Below are positions 61,563-64,000 of a DNA stretch of 64,000 bases, one piece after another; position 1 is the first letter of the stretch, and each line of letters opens with the position of its first letter. The notes under the pieces are model-generated. The model was not told where the DNA came from, did not search any database, and saw only the letters and a program-made list of their open reading frames with translations. The translations under genes and the position numbers were made by a program. Source of the stretch: Cryptomeria japonica (taxonomy: Eukaryota > Streptophyta > Pinopsida > Cupressales > Cupressaceae); NCBI RefSeq assembly GCF_030272615.1, contig NC_081406.1, forward strand, positions 216,202,997 through 216,266,996. Reading direction: 5' to 3'.

Positions 61563-64000
61563 CTACCTCAAAACCTGTAACCAGTTATGTACAATCTGAA
61601 AGATATCCGCTAAAATCAGATTGAGACTTTGCATGAATTTATTGTTGTGAGAAATAATGATTTCAGTCTGTCAGATCATACCGGTCAGATAATGCACATG
61701 TTGCTTTGGTGATCTTTCTCCTTGAATGGTTTCTTTAGACAGCTCAATCTGTTGTGTTAGAAGGTTGTCCAATCTAGGACCAAGTTTATTTTTCAGCTCT
61801 CAGGCCTTCATTCTTATCCTTGCTTTTTCTTATTCTAATTTCTCAATATTTTCTTCAAAAACTGTCATTTCTTGGTCAAAAACTGAAGTAAGTTTCGAAG
61901 AACCTATCATGTTATCTGCTTTATCATCAATCTCCTTTTGTGTTTTCCTTATCTCCTCATAAAAATCCTCTATTAGGTGGCAAGGCTTGCATGCTTCCTT
62001 ATACAATTCTTTATATTCCAAAATAGTGGAATTAAGTGTCAGTAATAAAGAATCAATATGCTCTATGTAGTCCTTAATAGTCTTATCAAAGAATTCACCT
62101 TTCTCCTTATTCACCCTTACCTTAATAGTCTCTTCATTAATTTTGTCTAAAGTTAGAATATTTGAAGCAATGAATTTGGACAATGTGTCCAATTTACCTA
62201 AACATCAAAAAATGTGATCTATCTTACAGTCTGGTGTGATCTTCTTTGTGGAATCTAAAATTACATCTATCACATTAGTAGGTTTGTAATCCATAGTGGA
62301 AGTGCTAGGTGGAGTGTGAGGTTCTGCAGTTGGTTTCTTCTCATCTCTGGATTTCTTAACCACTTCTTCTATCTTGTTTCCATCATTGGCCTCTTCTTTA
62401 TTCACTTTTTCTTCCTTATGCTCACTTTGTTTTTCAACTTTGTTTTCATCCTTACTATCTACCTTGTTGACTACCAGTTCAGCTAAACTTTGTTCTTGTC
62501 CCTTTTCTGCTACTACTTATGCTTGTGCTTCTACTGGTTTCTCAATGTTAAGCTGAGTATCATTAGGGGTGGTATTTGTTTTATTAACTTCAGTTGTCTC
62601 CTCAATATTCTACTGAGAGTCAATGTTGTTTACCTATGACTCAGAGACCTCAACATTTGTAGCTCCAGCTCTCTTTTCCTCTATAGTTTCGTTATCCATG
62701 ACAATGTTAAAATCACGTGTGTCAACATTCATGGTAAAAATAATATTAGACTCTAGAATAGTGTCATCGTGTGTTATTTCCTCTGCCTTCTCTTCCGGTT
62801 GACTATCATTTTGTGTCAGTTCCTCTGCAGTTATTGGTGGGGTGTCCTATACTGATGGAGGAAGGCTATCCTTGACCATGTACACTACCAATTTTTCCTT
62901 TATCCTTATCTTTATGATATACCTTGGTAAATGACTTGTCTATTTTTTGTCTATCCTTCTCTTCTTTCTTCTCTCTTTCCACAAAAAATATATCCCACTT
63001 ATTTGCCATTTCATCTGCTATTTCCTTAGCTCTACCTGCCATAAGGCTAACCTATTGGTGACCACTCACAAAAATTGTTCTATTTACCTCTGATATTAAA
63101 TCATCAATTTCCTATTTGGAATTAACAGGATGCACAACAAGTAGAGCCTCTACCTTTAATTTCTTGTCAAGCTCCATGACATACATTCTTTTAGCCTCTA
63201 ACCTTAAGTACAAATCATTTAGTAGATCATCTACAACCTCAGCAAGAACTTTCTTGTATATATCTAGGTACAAAATAATGCTTTTCTCTATAGTATCCTT
63301 ATTTGAATCCTTGAAAGAATGATAAAGTTTATGCACATTACTAAGGTTACCTTATTATGTGGTTTCATTGATCAACTCTTCTGGTGTAAGAGTATCTGGT
63401 GCCTTAGATTCTTGTTTCTTATTTGGAGTCACTTTCTTCTTCTGACCAATGGGCTCTCTTACAGCCTGTTATTTCTTTCTCTGTGTTCTTGACTTCTTGG
63501 GAGATGGAGCAAGTGTCGGTGAGGGTTTTCTTTTCTTCCTGTCCACTCTCTTGAATTCAGCTGCCCTGTCACTCTCAGAATCAGATGAAGTAGCCACAAG
63601 GGAAATGTGAGCTACTGGTTTCTGCTCTGATTGACTTTCTATCACAATACCAGCAATACCACTAAGATTCATCAATCCTTTTGTAACATCCTTTACCATT
63701 TTAGAAGCATCTTTCATAAATTTATCTCTTTTCTTCCTCTGCTTCATCATAGCAACATCACTTTCAATAGTTTCAGCATTACCAAATATTTTCTTTGTTG
63801 GTTCTAGTGGAGCATCTAGGAGTATTCTAGCATATGAGTCTAAGATGTTTGAATCCATGTCATATCCCATTTCAGTAATCTAGACCATTTTGGGTCTAAC
63901 TGCTTCCATCCAAATTTCATCTCTTTTCACTACAAAGCATATTTGTTTATCATATTTATCCACAATTCTTTGGGGAATCCTTTCCCTTTGTCTCATTTTA
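61563..64000 (-). pseudogene. Element B ORF2 (C-terminal two thirds)
   Basis: Minus-strand frame entering at the window edge with ICFVVKRDEIWMEAVRPKM, then MGYDMDSNILDSYARILLDA. This aligns with the E1 ORF2 segment ICFTIQVDKCLMEVVEPRM and MGYEVMFDMLEGYASTLIAS. A basic nuclear-localisation-like region follows (KRVDRKKRKPSP, KKSRTQRKK near 63.5 kb), then LRLEAKRMYVMELDKKLKVEA. A small deletion near 62880 (GATATCAG is missing relative to A) shifts the frame. The helical C terminus ends at TAG 61563. No pol motif. Function unknown; conservation across E1, A and B suggests the protein mattered to the element. Confidence 0.75.

Larger units (their letters stand above)
60493..64000 (-). mobile_element. 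Element B: RT-less copia-like element (partial)
   Basis: 3' LTR (60493-61369), PPT at 61370 and internal sequence to the window end. Inserted in element A at GGTGAAGCA. The candidate target copy AAGCA cannot be paired, because the other side is outside the window. Same family as A. Confidence 0.9.

Overview
This window is nuclear DNA of a large-genome seed plant. The evidence is wall-to-wall plant-type Ty1/copia and Ty3/gypsy LTR retrotransposons, tRNA-Met and tRNA-Arg type primer-binding sites, a chromodomain gypsy polyprotein, long AT microsatellites, and no recognisable host gene. I cannot name the species; a conifer or another big-genome seed plant is plausible. No RNA gene, CRISPR array or bacterial operon was seen. 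Every coding region is an ageing retroelement reading frame broken by nonsense codons.

Left and centre (1-46926) form a nested stack. The outer layer is a minus-strand Tat-type gypsy element (28218-46926). Its gag is split by a minus-strand Tork-like copia element (E3, 32818-38831, target duplication GGAAC). Its integrase is split by a plus-strand Tekay-type chromovirus (1-28217) with LTRs of about 4.2 kb. The 5' LTR of the Tekay element is split by a minus-strand element without reverse transcriptase (E1, 263-7836). The 3' LTR is split by a minus-strand autonomous copia element (E2, 15558-25520). The left LTR of E2 is in turn split by a fragment of a further LTR element (16218-19391), flanked by a 169-bp duplication.

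Right side: the Tat element abuts another minus-strand gag-bearing element (G, gag near 47.2-48.0 kb, PBS at 48465), whose LTR region is split by a solo LTR (50113-51632, target duplication CATTG). After a copia LTR fragment and a 21-bp minisatellite comes about 2.7 kb that I could not assign. Two copies of one non-autonomous copia-like family follow, A (56187-60492) and B (60493 to the window end). B is inserted in A, and A also carries a plus-strand solo LTR (57747-58806, target duplication TCCTT) of the E2 family.

The most unusual content is a set of long ORFs that are not gag or pol. E1, A and B share a second ORF of unknown function with recognisable mutual homology. It occupies the place where protease, integrase and reverse transcriptase would normally be. 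A separate frame of about 1190 codons (41286-44860) lies upstream of the Tat PBS, apparently inside a giant LTR. E2 and E3 are relatives that retain pol; whether they ever mobilised the others is inference.
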